A stretch of 64,000 bases of DNA from an uncultured bacterium (lineage in GTDB: Bacteria > Bacteroidota > Bacteroidia > Bacteroidales > UBA932). Of the stretch, positions 17,743-26,470 are shown piece by piece. Where the stretch lies: the NCBI GenBank assembly GCA_949300025.1, contig CASGCS010000011.1, positions 1-64,000 of the forward strand, read 5' to 3'. The translations under genes were made by a program, and so were the position numbers. Each line of letters opens with the position of its first letter. Position 1 is the first letter of the stretch. Below the pieces are notes generated by a model. It had not been told where the DNA came from and searched no databases. It saw only the letters and a program-made list of their open reading frames with translations.

Positions 17743-19485
17743 TTACCTGGCCTGTGGAAAAAGCAGCGCCTTGTCACGCCTGAGAGCATCGGCGGTCCAA
17801 TTTTCCGGAACAAATTTCCAGTTGTTCCACTCCTTAATATTCTTGTCTTCACCGTTCATATACATATTGTAGATGAGGGTGCGCAAATCATCCAGTTTCT
17901 TCACCACTATCGAAGAGAGCGAATCGGCTGCGATTCCAGCCCCCTTCACAAGCAAGTCTCCTCCACCGCTGGCCCTGTAAGATGAAAGAGCCACGGTATA
18001 GAGAGAATCTGCATGGAAGGGCCTGCCGTCGCTCATTCCCTTTATTGCAATTCTCTTCCCGAATGGCTGCCTTACATCCACTTCATAATCTATATTTGCC
18101 GCCGAATCAAAATTGTAGGGCATATTCCTGAACGAATACCTGTACTGGTAATTTCCCTTTGAAGTATCATGTACAAGATTTATGATATGGTCATCCTTAT
18201 GCCTCATTGTAGAAATCCAGTAACTGTAACTGCATTCCAGATAATCTTTTATCTGCCTGCCTGTAAGTTCAATTACAAAAAGTTGGTTTTCAAACGGATA
18301 TATCGTAAAAAGCCCTTGAAAATCAAAATCTCCGGCCTTGATAAGGCCATTGGTCGTAAGGGGGGCTGCAAATGAAATGTCCGCACCCGAGGCATTGAGT
18401 TGAATCGAATGGATGAGGCTCATATAGTCAGACGGGCCAAAATAGGCGTCGCAAGTCTGCAAATCCTTCTCAAGTGTGCCCACTTTCCGGTTCGTAAAAC
18501 TCTTGACCCTGTTGAAATACTCCTTGAAATGTGCAAGATAGGCCTCGTCTTTCTCTACGCCCTCCATAGGGAGAAGTTCCCCGCAAATGCGCTTGCCCAC
18601 AAGAGAATCTGCAGAAAATTCCAGTTCAATGTCTGCGAGAGAGAGATACTGGGCGCGGCATGCACCCTCCAAAAGGAGTGTCGAGTCTGTTCCGTTGAAA
18701 ATCTTTTCGCAGCACCTCTGGTGGTCATGCGCGGCAAATATAACATCTACCCCTTGCAGTCTTGAAGCCAGATACCTTGCCGGGTTTTCCAAGTCGTTGC
18801 TTCCGTTGCCAAGCCCGGCATGAATTGCCAGGATTGTCACATCAGGATTCTCTGCTGCCTTGACACTTCTGACAAGCGAGTCTGCAAGATGCTCTATTTC
18901 CACAAAGTGCATTCCGCTCCAGAGCGACTCGTCAAGCCATGATTTTATATTGGGATTGGTCATGCCGATGACAGCTATCTTAATCCCGCCGCGCCTTATG
19001 ATGGCATATTCGTCGAAATAACTGCCGGAACCGTCGTTTTTTGGAGAGTTTGCCGCAAGATAGGGCACATGCAGCTCGTCAAGCAGCCTGTCGTAAACCG
19101 GATGGCCTGTCTCTACATCATGGTTTCCCACAACAAGTGCGTCATACCCCACATATTCTGCTATGCGGGCAAACAAATGGCGGCCGTCGCGGCGGTTTGT
19201 ATCTATGAAATTCGAATAGTACGAAGCGTTGTCTCCCTGCAGCGCATCTCCCAAATCCAGAAAAACTACATTTTCTTCTCCTGCCGAAGCTCTGCACTCC
19301 CTCATATAGGCAGAAATATTGGCCATTGAGACACGGTTGGCCTTGTTGTCTGAATAGAGACTGTCGAAAAACTTACCGTGAAGGTCATTTGTCGCATAAA
19401 TCTGAATCCTGTATTTACCCTCCCTTGGGCTGCTGCAGGAGCAGATAATTGCAAAAAGCGCAAATAAAACCGAAAATCTTTTCAT
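17743..19485 (-). CDS. 5'-nucleotidase/metallophosphatase, UshA family (lipoprotein)
   Basis: A 580-residue bimetal phosphohydrolase. The signal sequence ends in a lipobox with the acceptor at Cys17 (ICSC), so it is probably an outer-membrane or periplasmic lipoprotein. The calcineurin-like domain carries TNDLHGKF (Asp34, His36), LDLGDALQG, GNHDVE (near residue 119), IHAGLG and AAHDHQ. The C-terminal 5'-nucleotidase substrate domain runs from about residue 340. It likely dephosphorylates nucleotides or related metabolites outside the cytoplasm for salvage. Last gene of the nine-gene run; it overlaps the symporter gene by 4 bases. Confidence 0.88.
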   Translation of the reverse strand: MKRFSVLFALFAIICSCSSPREGKYRIQIYATNDLHGKFFDSLYSDNKANRVSMANISAYMRECRASAGEENVVFLDLGDALQGDNASYYSNFIDTNRRDGRHLFARIAEYVGYDALVVGNHDVETGHPVYDRLLDELHVPYLAANSPKNDGSGSYFDEYAIIRRGGIKIAVIGMTNPNIKSWLDESLWSGMHFVEIEHLADSLVRSVKAAENPDVTILAIHAGLGNGSNDLENPARYLASRLQGVDVIFAAHDHQRCCEKIFNGTDSTLLLEGACRAQYLSLADIELEFSADSLVGKRICGELLPMEGVEKDEAYLAHFKEYFNRVKSFTNRKVGTLEKDLQTCDAYFGPSDYMSLIHSIQLNASGADISFAAPLTTNGLIKAGDFDFQGLFTIYPFENQLFVIELTGRQIKDYLECSYSYWISTMRHKDDHIINLVHDTSKGNYQYRYSFRNMPYNFDSAANIDYEVDVRQPFGKRIAIKGMSDGRPFHADSLYTVALSSYRASGGGDLLVKGAGIAADSLSSIVVKKLDDLRTLIYNMYMNGEDKNIKEWNNWKFVPENWTADALRRDKALLFPQAR

Positions 19486-20654
19486 ATTGTTCTCTTTTTA
19501 TAAATCTTGTCAATAATCATTGCGACAGCTCCGTCGCCGGTAACGTTTCCGGCCGTACCGAAACTGTCCATCGTTATATAAAGCGCTATCATAAGTCCCT
19601 GAAGCGTTTCATCGAACCCCAGCATTGAGGAGAGCAGCCCGAGTGAAGCCATAATGGCTCCTCCGGGAACTCCGGGCGCTGCAACCATGGCTATCCCCAG
19701 CATGCAGATAAAACCGCCGAACAGTTCAAAAGAGTATCCTATTCCTCCCGCCCACATTATTGCAACCGCACATGCAACAATCTTCAATATGCTGCCGGAG
19801 AGGTGGATAGTTGCGCAAAGGGGGATTACAAATCCAGCAATATCTTCATTTATGCCGTTTTTCTTTGCCTGTGCCAACGTCACCGGAATGGTTGCCGCCG
19901 AAGACTGCGTACCAAGAGCCGTCATATATGCAGGCAGCATGGTATAGAGAGCCTTGAAAGGGTTCTTTCTTGAAATCATGCCGGCCACTGCAAACTGAAA
20001 CAGCAGAAGAAGTATGTGCATCACGAAAATAAGCAGAATCACCTTTATGAACATCTTGAGTATCATGCCGACCTGTCCTTCCGCCCCTATCTTGAGGAAG
20101 ATAGTGAATATATAAAGCGGCAGAACCGGTATAATCACTTTCTTTATCAGGAGAGTTATAAGTTCGCCGAATTCCGAGAAACCCCGTTTGAGCGCATTGC
20201 CTTTAAGGGCGACCGTACCCAGTCCCAGAACGAAAGAGAGAATAAGCGCAGCGGTGACATCCATAACCGGAGGCATCTCCACCGTAAAATAAGGTTTTAT
20301 GGCATTTGAGGAAATATCGCCGTATTCTCCGAAAGCCGAACCGGTTTCCAGAATGTACGGGTACACGGCATCACATGTAAAATATGAAAAGAAGCCGGCA
20401 ATAAGTGTCGAAAGATAGGCTATGGCGACAGTTATCCCGAGAAGTCTGCCCGCCCCACTGCCTATTTCCGCTATTCCAGGCACTATCAGTCCTACAATAA
20501 TCAGAGGAATTATGAAATTGATGAAATTCCCTATCAGGACATTTGCCGTCACGAATATTCTGTTCAAAAAATCGGGAAAGAAGGTAGAGCAGGTTATTGC
20601 AACAACTATTGCAATTATCACCTTGGGAAGCAGGCCCAGTCTTATCCGCCTCAT
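19482..20654 (-). CDS. Dicarboxylate/amino acid:cation symporter
   Basis: A 390-residue inner-membrane protein of the DAACS (GltP/DctA) family, with about eight helices and two re-entrant loops. It has the serine-rich re-entrant loop (TQSSAATIP), the second loop region around AAPGVPGGAIMA and the substrate/cation motif DSFGTAGNVTGDGA near the C terminus. Family members take up glutamate, aspartate, serine or C4-dicarboxylates with sodium or protons. The exact substrate cannot be read off. Overlaps cydB and the nucleotidase gene by 4 bases each. Confidence 0.88.
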   Translation of the reverse strand: MRRIRLGLLPKVIIAIVVAITCSTFFPDFLNRIFVTANVLIGNFINFIIPLIIVGLIVPGIAEIGSGAGRLLGITVAIAYLSTLIAGFFSYFTCDAVYPYILETGSAFGEYGDISSNAIKPYFTVEMPPVMDVTAALILSFVLGLGTVALKGNALKRGFSEFGELITLLIKKVIIPVLPLYIFTIFLKIGAEGQVGMILKMFIKVILLIFVMHILLLLFQFAVAGMISRKNPFKALYTMLPAYMTALGTQSSAATIPVTLAQAKKNGINEDIAGFVIPLCATIHLSGSILKIVACAVAIMWAGGIGYSFELFGGFICMLGIAMVAAPGVPGGAIMASLGLLSSMLGFDETLQGLMIALYITMDSFGTAGNVTGDGAVAMIIDKIYKKRTI

Positions 20655-21805
20655 GCCTTCCCGCCTTTAGATGAAACCCTGCGTCCCATTTTTCTCCAGA
20701 CCATGATTATATATGCCAGCACAAAGGGGACTGCCAGCGAAACGTACGCCATAACCTTCAGCGTAAACTCGCTTGAAGAACTGTTATACAGTGTAAGGGA
20801 ATCCTGCAGCGATGCCGTGGAGGGGAAATATGCCGTATTGTTGAACGCCGCACATATCAATATCGACCAGACAGCAAGCACTGCACCGGCACCGGTTACA
20901 TAAAAACTGTTTCTGTTGAGCCATCCCGATGGCTTTCCGAACATTGCTCCTGAGAGTCCGGCAAGAACAGCCGCCACTCCTGCCAGCAGAAGTACAAATG
21001 GCCAGACAAGTTCCGTCATGTTCAGAAAGTATTTGTATTTTACCGCACTTATATAGCCTGTCGACGGGTCCACCTCATATCCGGTCCTGAGAAAGAGCAC
21101 TGTCAGAAAGAGCACAAAAGCAAGAACGAACGCTACCGGATAGACTTTGAGCTGCACCTTGCAGCGATAAAGCAGGGCAGAGCGTTCCTCGCAGCCGGAA
21201 TATTGGTTTATCACATAAAGCAGCCCCAGAAGGCGGGCCAGCCAAAAGAGCGTTATTCCCAGCAGAAGGTTGAACGGATTGGTTATGGCCTCGAGCCCCA
21301 TTGTGTCGTTCGTCCAGTATGAGACTGTCGCAGCCGCCGTATCTGTAATGTTCATTCTGTCCATGGCATAGGCCCCTCCGCTGAAAAGCGTACCTACAGC
21401 CACACCGAGGAGTATGGTTCCGAACAGTCCGTTCAAATAAAGGAACAGGTCGTATGTCTTGCGGCCCAGCAGGTTCGAAACCTTGTTCCTGAACTCGTAA
21501 GAGACGGCCTGCAGCACAAAGAGCAGCAATATCAGAATCCACAGCCAGTATGCCCCTCCGAAACTTGTAGAATAAAAAAGAGGAAATGAGGCAAAGGCGG
21601 CCCCGCCGAATGTCACCAGTGTGGTAAAGGTTATCTCCCACTTGTGGCTGAAGGCGGAAATCAGAGCCTTCTTATCCTCTTCATCCACTGCCGTACCGAA
21701 AAGAAGAGTCTGTCCTCCCTGCACAAAGAGCAGGAATACAAGCAGTGCGCCAAGAAGAGAGACCACTGCCCACCAGTAATGCTGTAAAAAATATAGTGTT
21801 TCCAT
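20651..21805 (-). CDS. cydB: Cytochrome bd ubiquinol oxidase subunit II
   Basis: A 384-residue integral membrane subunit with about nine hydrophobic helices and the family N terminus (YWWAVVSLLGALLVFL). With CydA it forms the bd-type quinol oxidase that reduces oxygen to water at very low oxygen levels, conserving some proton-motive force. It lies 8 bases after cydA and overlaps the symporter gene. Typical length. Confidence 0.92.
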   Translation of the reverse strand: METLYFLQHYWWAVVSLLGALLVFLLFVQGGQTLLFGTAVDEEDKKALISAFSHKWEITFTTLVTFGGAAFASFPLFYSTSFGGAYWLWILILLLFVLQAVSYEFRNKVSNLLGRKTYDLFLYLNGLFGTILLGVAVGTLFSGGAYAMDRMNITDTAAATVSYWTNDTMGLEAITNPFNLLLGITLFWLARLLGLLYVINQYSGCEERSALLYRCKVQLKVYPVAFVLAFVLFLTVLFLRTGYEVDPSTGYISAVKYKYFLNMTELVWPFVLLLAGVAAVLAGLSGAMFGKPSGWLNRNSFYVTGAGAVLAVWSILICAAFNNTAYFPSTASLQDSLTLYNSSSSEFTLKVMAYVSLAVPFVLAYIIMVWRKMGRRVSSKGGKA

Positions 21806-21813
21806 AGCCCGGT

Positions 21814-23409
21814 TTATTTAATCTCCTCAAAACCTTTTTTTATTTGACTGAACATAATCTTAAGTTCTGCAACCAGAAGTATCGTAAAGAGTACGAAAAA
21901 GATTGCCACTGTAGTATAGACATTGGAGGCCGACACTCCGGAAACGGCAGCCTGAACCGGAAGCAAATCCTGAATTGTCCAGGGTTGTCTGCCCACCTCG
22001 GCCACAATCCATCCCGACTGCGAACATATATATACGAGAGGAACGCTCGCAACGGCAAGGTAAAGGAACCATTTCATCTTTCTGCCTGCTGCATTGAAAC
22101 ATCCCTTCCTGAGCATCCAGAGAACTGCAATGAAGAAAAGAATGAAATAGCCGCCCAGAATCACCATTATTCTGAAGGCATAGAATGTCAGGGCCACGGG
22201 CGGCACGCTCTCTTGAGCAGATTCAAGATATCCGTAACCGAAATATCCGAAATTCTCTTCCAGAGCCGCAGCCGCCCTCATTTTCAATGAATCGTTTCCG
22301 GTATTGGCAGCCCTGTTGTACTCTTTCAGGGCTTCTATGGCCAGCAGACCCTTTTCGCGCTTCTGCTCAAACGGAATGGCAACCCTCTCCACCCCGTCTG
22401 CATCCTTGTATGTATAGCCTCCGTTTATAATATCCTCTATTCCCGGGACAAAACCGTTGAAATCTCTGGTGGCCAGAAAAGAGAGAGCCTTGGGAATTGA
22501 TATGCTGAACAGATACGGGTCTTCTCCGTCACCTCTTTCCTTGTCGGGGTCGAGCAGTGCAAAACCTACAAGCGGGGCACCCTTTCCACCGTTGTAAAGC
22601 CCCTCCATGGCGGCAAGCTTCATCGGCTGATGTCTTGCAACGTTATATGCAGAACCGTCTCCGCTATATGCCAGAAGCAATGCGGAGAAAAGGCCGAATA
22701 CGGCAGCCACCTTTATGCTCTTTACGGCATAGTCGCGATTCCTCTCCTTGAGCAGATACCAGCAACTTATTCCTATTACCACGACACTGGCAAGCATGAA
22801 TGCACTTGTGGCGGTATGGAAAAGCTTGTTCATCGCAACCGGAGAGAAGACTACCTCCGCAAAGTTAACCATCTCGTTCCTGGCGGTATCGGGATTGAAC
22901 TCCATTCCGACGGGATACTGCATCCATGCGTTTGCAATAAGAATCCAGACTGCAGAGAGGTTGGCCCCTATGGCAGTAAGCCATGTAGAGGCCAGATGGA
23001 ACCTTTTGCTGACTTTGTCCCACCCGAAGTACATGACGGCAAAAAAGGTACTCTCCATAAAAAATGCAAATATACCCTCGATTGCCAGCGGCGCACCGAA
23101 TATGTCGCCTACAAACCAGGAGTAGTTGCTCCAGTTTGTTCCGAACTGGAACTCCAGAATTATGCCTGTGGCCACGCCCACGGCAAAGTTGACTGCAAAG
23201 ATGCGGGCCCAGAATCTGGTGAGTTTTTTCCAGAACAGGGCCTTCTGCTGATTTTCCGTCCCCTCCTTTTTAGAATAGAGATAATATCTGGTCTCCATGA
23301 AGGCTATGATAAAGCCAAGTCCAAGAGTGAGGGGGACAAATATCCAATGGAACATTGCCGTCAGGGCGAATTGCAGCCTCGAGGCATCAATTAGTGCAGA
23401 GAGTATCAT
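21814..23409 (-). CDS. cydA: Cytochrome bd ubiquinol oxidase subunit I
   Basis: The 531-residue haem-bearing subunit. The N-terminal helix includes SRLQFALTAMFHWIFVPLTL with the conserved haem-ligand histidine. The long periplasmic Q-loop spans roughly residues 250-390 and is followed by the conserved GRQPW motif (from residue 473). The quinol-oxidase function lets an anaerobe scavenge oxygen. It lies 1 base downstream of the DUF4492 gene and 8 before cydB. Confidence 0.95.
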   Translation of the reverse strand: MILSALIDASRLQFALTAMFHWIFVPLTLGLGFIIAFMETRYYLYSKKEGTENQQKALFWKKLTRFWARIFAVNFAVGVATGIILEFQFGTNWSNYSWFVGDIFGAPLAIEGIFAFFMESTFFAVMYFGWDKVSKRFHLASTWLTAIGANLSAVWILIANAWMQYPVGMEFNPDTARNEMVNFAEVVFSPVAMNKLFHTATSAFMLASVVVIGISCWYLLKERNRDYAVKSIKVAAVFGLFSALLLAYSGDGSAYNVARHQPMKLAAMEGLYNGGKGAPLVGFALLDPDKERGDGEDPYLFSISIPKALSFLATRDFNGFVPGIEDIINGGYTYKDADGVERVAIPFEQKREKGLLAIEALKEYNRAANTGNDSLKMRAAAALEENFGYFGYGYLESAQESVPPVALTFYAFRIMVILGGYFILFFIAVLWMLRKGCFNAAGRKMKWFLYLAVASVPLVYICSQSGWIVAEVGRQPWTIQDLLPVQAAVSGVSASNVYTTVAIFFVLFTILLVAELKIMFSQIKKGFEEIK

Positions 23410-23410
23410 A

Positions 23411-23620
23411 TTATCGACAGTTTAACAGGTTTTCAATCACTTTTTCGCTTTTTTGCTGCGGAGAGTCACACTCACTCAAATCTGGTTTGAAGAAAAAGAG
23501 CCTGAGTATGAAAAATATTATGAACAGTTTTATGAGAATGATGAGCCATAGAGACTTGCCTACCGTCATATCGCGGAATCCGGTATAGTAAAAGGCAAAT
23601 ATTCTCTTGAACATGTTCAT
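23411..23620 (-). CDS. Small DUF4492 membrane protein linked to cytochrome bd
   Basis: A 69-residue protein with one hydrophobic helix (about residues 24-44, LWLIILIKLFIIFFILRLFFF) and the family N terminus FKRIFAFYYTGFRDM. DUF4492 genes are found directly before cydA in Bacteroidota, and here the stop lies 1 base before cydA. It could be a small accessory subunit, analogous in position and size to CydX, but this is inference. Confidence 0.82.
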   Translation of the reverse strand: MNMFKRIFAFYYTGFRDMTVGKSLWLIILIKLFIIFFILRLFFFKPDLSECDSPQQKSEKVIENLLNCR

Positions 23621-23632
23621 GGCGGCGCCTGC

Positions 23633-24520
23633 TTATTTACGTGCCTGCCTTCTCTTTGAAGCCGCAACCGTGTTTTTCAAAAGTGAGACAATGGTCATCG
23701 GGCCTACTCCGCCGGGCACGGGCGTTATATATGAGGCAATGGGAGCCACATTCTCGTAATCTACATCTCCCTGAAGATGGAAGCCCGACTTTTTGCTCTT
23801 GTCTTCAACTCTGGTTATGCCCACGTCTATTATTACCGCACCGGGCTTTACCATATCCGCAGTAAGGAACCTGGGATGGCCAAGAGCTGCGATTATTATG
23901 TCGGCATCCAGGGTGAAGTGTTTTAAATCGGGTGTACGGCTGTGACAGAGGGTGACTGTGCAATCGGCACCTTCGCCTTTGGCCGAGAGCAGGTTTGCCA
24001 TAGGTTTGCCCACAATGTTGCTCCTGCCTATAATGACGCAATGCTTGCCTCTGGTCTCTATCTTGCTCTCTTTGAGCAGAGTCATGATACCGTACGGCGT
24101 AGCAGGCAAAAAAGTCGGCAGTCCGAGCATCATCTTGCCGGTATTGAAAGGATGGAAACCGTCTACATCCTTGTCTGCGGAGATAGTGTTTATCACCAGT
24201 TGTTCGTCTAGCCCTTCCGGAAGCGGCAACTGGACTATCAGACCGTCTATGCCGTCATCTTCATTTATCTGCCTTATAAGATCCAGCAACTGCTGCTGCG
24301 AAGTGTTGCGGTCCAGTCTGTAAACCGTTGATTTGAATCCGACTCTCGCGCACGCCTTCTCCTTGTGGCCCACATAGGTCATGCTGGCGCCGTCGTCGCC
24401 GACCAGTATTGCAGCCAGATGGGGAGGGCGCATCCCCTCTTCCACCATTCGGGCAACCTCTTCCGCAATCTCGCCCTTTATCTTTTCGGCAATAGCCTTT
24501 CCGTCAATAATATTTGCCAT
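23633..24520 (-). CDS. folD: Bifunctional methylenetetrahydrofolate dehydrogenase/cyclohydrolase
   Basis: A 295-residue FolD. It oxidises 5,10-methylene-THF with NADP and hydrolyses the methenyl form to 10-formyl-THF. Motifs: YVGHKEKACARVGF with the catalytic lysine (about 50-63), VQLPLPEGLDE, DGFHPFNTG, PATPYGIM and the nucleotide-binding GRSNIVGKPMA. Normal length. It lies 2 bases after ffh and 12 before the DUF4492 gene; the linkage looks like transcriptional packing, not a shared pathway. Confidence 0.95.
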   Translation of the reverse strand: MANIIDGKAIAEKIKGEIAEEVARMVEEGMRPPHLAAILVGDDGASMTYVGHKEKACARVGFKSTVYRLDRNTSQQQLLDLIRQINEDDGIDGLIVQLPLPEGLDEQLVINTISADKDVDGFHPFNTGKMMLGLPTFLPATPYGIMTLLKESKIETRGKHCVIIGRSNIVGKPMANLLSAKGEGADCTVTLCHSRTPDLKHFTLDADIIIAALGHPRFLTADMVKPGAVIIDVGITRVEDKSKKSGFHLQGDVDYENVAPIASYITPVPGGVGPMTIVSLLKNTVAASKRRQARK

Positions 24521-24522
24521 AT

Positions 24523-25860
24523 CTACCTCCTTTTGCGCATCATACTCATGGCCTTCATGGCATTTTTAGCACCGCCGCCGGCCATGTTCTTCATGATTTT
24601 TCTGGTATCTTCAAACTGTTTGAGTAATCTGTTCACCTCCGCGACTGTCGTTCCGCTGCCAAGGGCAATCCTTCTGCGGCGGCTGCCGTTGAGAATGACG
24701 GGATTTTCTCTCTCTTCGGGAGTCATGGCCAGAATTATGGCCTCCACTCCCTTGAAAGCCGAATTGTCGATATCGACATCGCGCAGGGCCTTGCCCACTC
24801 CGGGAAGCATGGATGCAAGATCCTTGATATTACCCATCTTCTTTATCTGCTGAATCTGGTTGTAGAAGTCCCACAGCGTAAACTGGTTTTTTATCAGTTT
24901 TTTCTGCAACTTCTTGGCCTCTTCCTCATCGAACTGCTCCTGAGCTTTCTCAACCAGAGAGACAATGTCTCCCATGCCCAGAATCCTGTCGGCAATACGC
25001 TTGGGGTGGAAGATATCCAGCGCATCCATCTTCTCGCCGGTGCTTATGAACTTTATGGGCTTATTTACCACAGCCATGATGGAAAGCGCCGCTCCGCCGC
25101 GGGTGTCACCGTCGAGTTTGGTAAGCACCACTCCGTTGTAGTCTATCCTCTCGTTGAATGCCTTTGCTGTCTCAACAGCATCCTGACCTGTCATGGAATC
25201 CACGACAAAGAGTGTCTCTGAAGGTTCCAGAGCATTCTTGAGTGCCGAAATTTCATCCATCATCTGCTCGTCTATCGCCAGACGGCCTGCCGTATCCACA
25301 ATCACCAAAGAGTAATTCTCTCTCTTTGCCGTCTCCACCGCCTCCTTTGCAATCTCGACAGGATTCATTGACCCCTCTTTAGAGAAGACTGTCACCCCTA
25401 TCTGCTCTCCGAGCACCTTCAACTGCTCTATTGCGGCGGGACGGTAGACATCGCATGCCACAAGCATGACCTTCATGCCCCGTTTCGATTTGCAGTTCAA
25501 CGCCAGCTTGCCGGAGAAAGTGGTTTTACCGGAACCTTGAAGGCCTGCCACCAGCACCGTCGCAGGATGCCCCTTGAGGTTTATCTCCGAGGCCTCGCTG
25601 CCCATGAGCCGTGTAAGTTCGTCATGCACAATCTTTACCATCATCTGCGAAGGCTTTACAGACTTGAGCACATCCTGCCCCAGGGCTATCTGTTTTACGT
25701 CGTCGCAGAACTTTTTGGCTACCTTGTAACTTACATCGGCATCTACCAGAGCCTTCCTTATATCTTTAAGTGTTTCGGCTACATTAATTTCCGTTATCTT
25801 CCCCTCGCCTTTCAAAAGTTTGAAAGACCTGTCTAACCTGTCAATTAAATTTTCAAACAT
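24523..25860 (-). CDS. ffh: Signal recognition particle protein Ffh
   Basis: The 445-residue SRP GTPase that targets nascent membrane proteins. An N-terminal four-helix bundle is followed by the G domain with GLQGSGKTT (106-114), DTAGRL and TKLDGDTRGG. The methionine-rich M domain (from about 300) ends in GGAKNAMKAMSMMRKRR. Full length. It lies 4 bases after the TetR gene and 2 before folD. Confidence 0.96.
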   Translation of the reverse strand: MFENLIDRLDRSFKLLKGEGKITEINVAETLKDIRKALVDADVSYKVAKKFCDDVKQIALGQDVLKSVKPSQMMVKIVHDELTRLMGSEASEINLKGHPATVLVAGLQGSGKTTFSGKLALNCKSKRGMKVMLVACDVYRPAAIEQLKVLGEQIGVTVFSKEGSMNPVEIAKEAVETAKRENYSLVIVDTAGRLAIDEQMMDEISALKNALEPSETLFVVDSMTGQDAVETAKAFNERIDYNGVVLTKLDGDTRGGAALSIMAVVNKPIKFISTGEKMDALDIFHPKRIADRILGMGDIVSLVEKAQEQFDEEEAKKLQKKLIKNQFTLWDFYNQIQQIKKMGNIKDLASMLPGVGKALRDVDIDNSAFKGVEAIILAMTPEERENPVILNGSRRRRIALGSGTTVAEVNRLLKQFEDTRKIMKNMAGGGAKNAMKAMSMMRKRR

Positions 25861-25864
25861 AGTG

Positions 25865-26470
25865 TCAAACCTTTTCTAAATATGAACTCAATAATTTTCT
25901 GTTTTCGTCATTTACCACCGAAAAGAGATACGCCTTCACGAATTCCGCAAAGTAGCCTCCCGCCCTGTTATAGTATCTGGCAATATTGTTACGGTCATAT
26001 ATATAATCCAGCACCGCAGTGTGGGAGAGCAGCAGGGCTCCGATATCGGCATCCTTCCTGTAAAGTCCGCTTTTCATCCCCAGCAGCAGGTTCTCCCTAA
26101 CCATCCTGTAATAGAATCCCTCCGGGTCTGAAAAGGTAAAAAACTCCTTGTACTGCCCGAGAATGCCGTTGAGAAAAGCGAACTTCAGACGTGCTATCTC
26201 CCGCGGAACAATTCTGGAGGCCCTCAAGAACTGCATGATTGCGTCATCGCCAGGCCTGCGGCTCACCGCGATTTTTCTTTCGACACCAGCCACGAAATAG
26301 CGGATGACAGAATCTGCCATTGCCCGTTTCGATTCAAAATGGTTGTAAAGCGTCTTTTTTGTCACATGCAGTCTTTCGGCCACCTGCTCCACCGTCATCT
26401 CCATTCCGCGCTCTACAAAGAGCTGGAAGAGTTCCCTCACATATTTTTTCTCGGGCGCCGCTTCTTGCAT
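25865..26470 (-). CDS. TetR/AcrR-family transcriptional regulator
   Basis: A 201-residue regulator. The N-terminal helix-turn-helix is seen as MTVEQVAERLHVTKKTLYNHF (about residues 20-40). The all-helical ligand-binding domain (about 60-201) has no recognisable ligand signature. Its start codon shares one base with the lysA stop, so the two are translated as a pair. It could respond to a metabolite or stress and control its own operon, but no operator palindrome is visible upstream of lysA. Confidence 0.85.
   Translation of the reverse strand: MQEAAPEKKYVRELFQLFVERGMEMTVEQVAERLHVTKKTLYNHFESKRAMADSVIRYFVAGVERKIAVSRRPGDDAIMQFLRASRIVPREIARLKFAFLNGILGQYKEFFTFSDPEGFYYRMVRENLLLGMKSGLYRKDADIGALLLSHTAVLDYIYDRNNIARYYNRAGGYFAEFVKAYLFSVVNDENRKLLSSYLEKV

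Noticed and set aside
22630..23394. A 254-residue plus-strand frame
   Set aside because: Antisense shadow of cydA, which is unmistakable from its haem and GRQPW motifs; the shadow protein has random-looking His/Cys-rich sequence.
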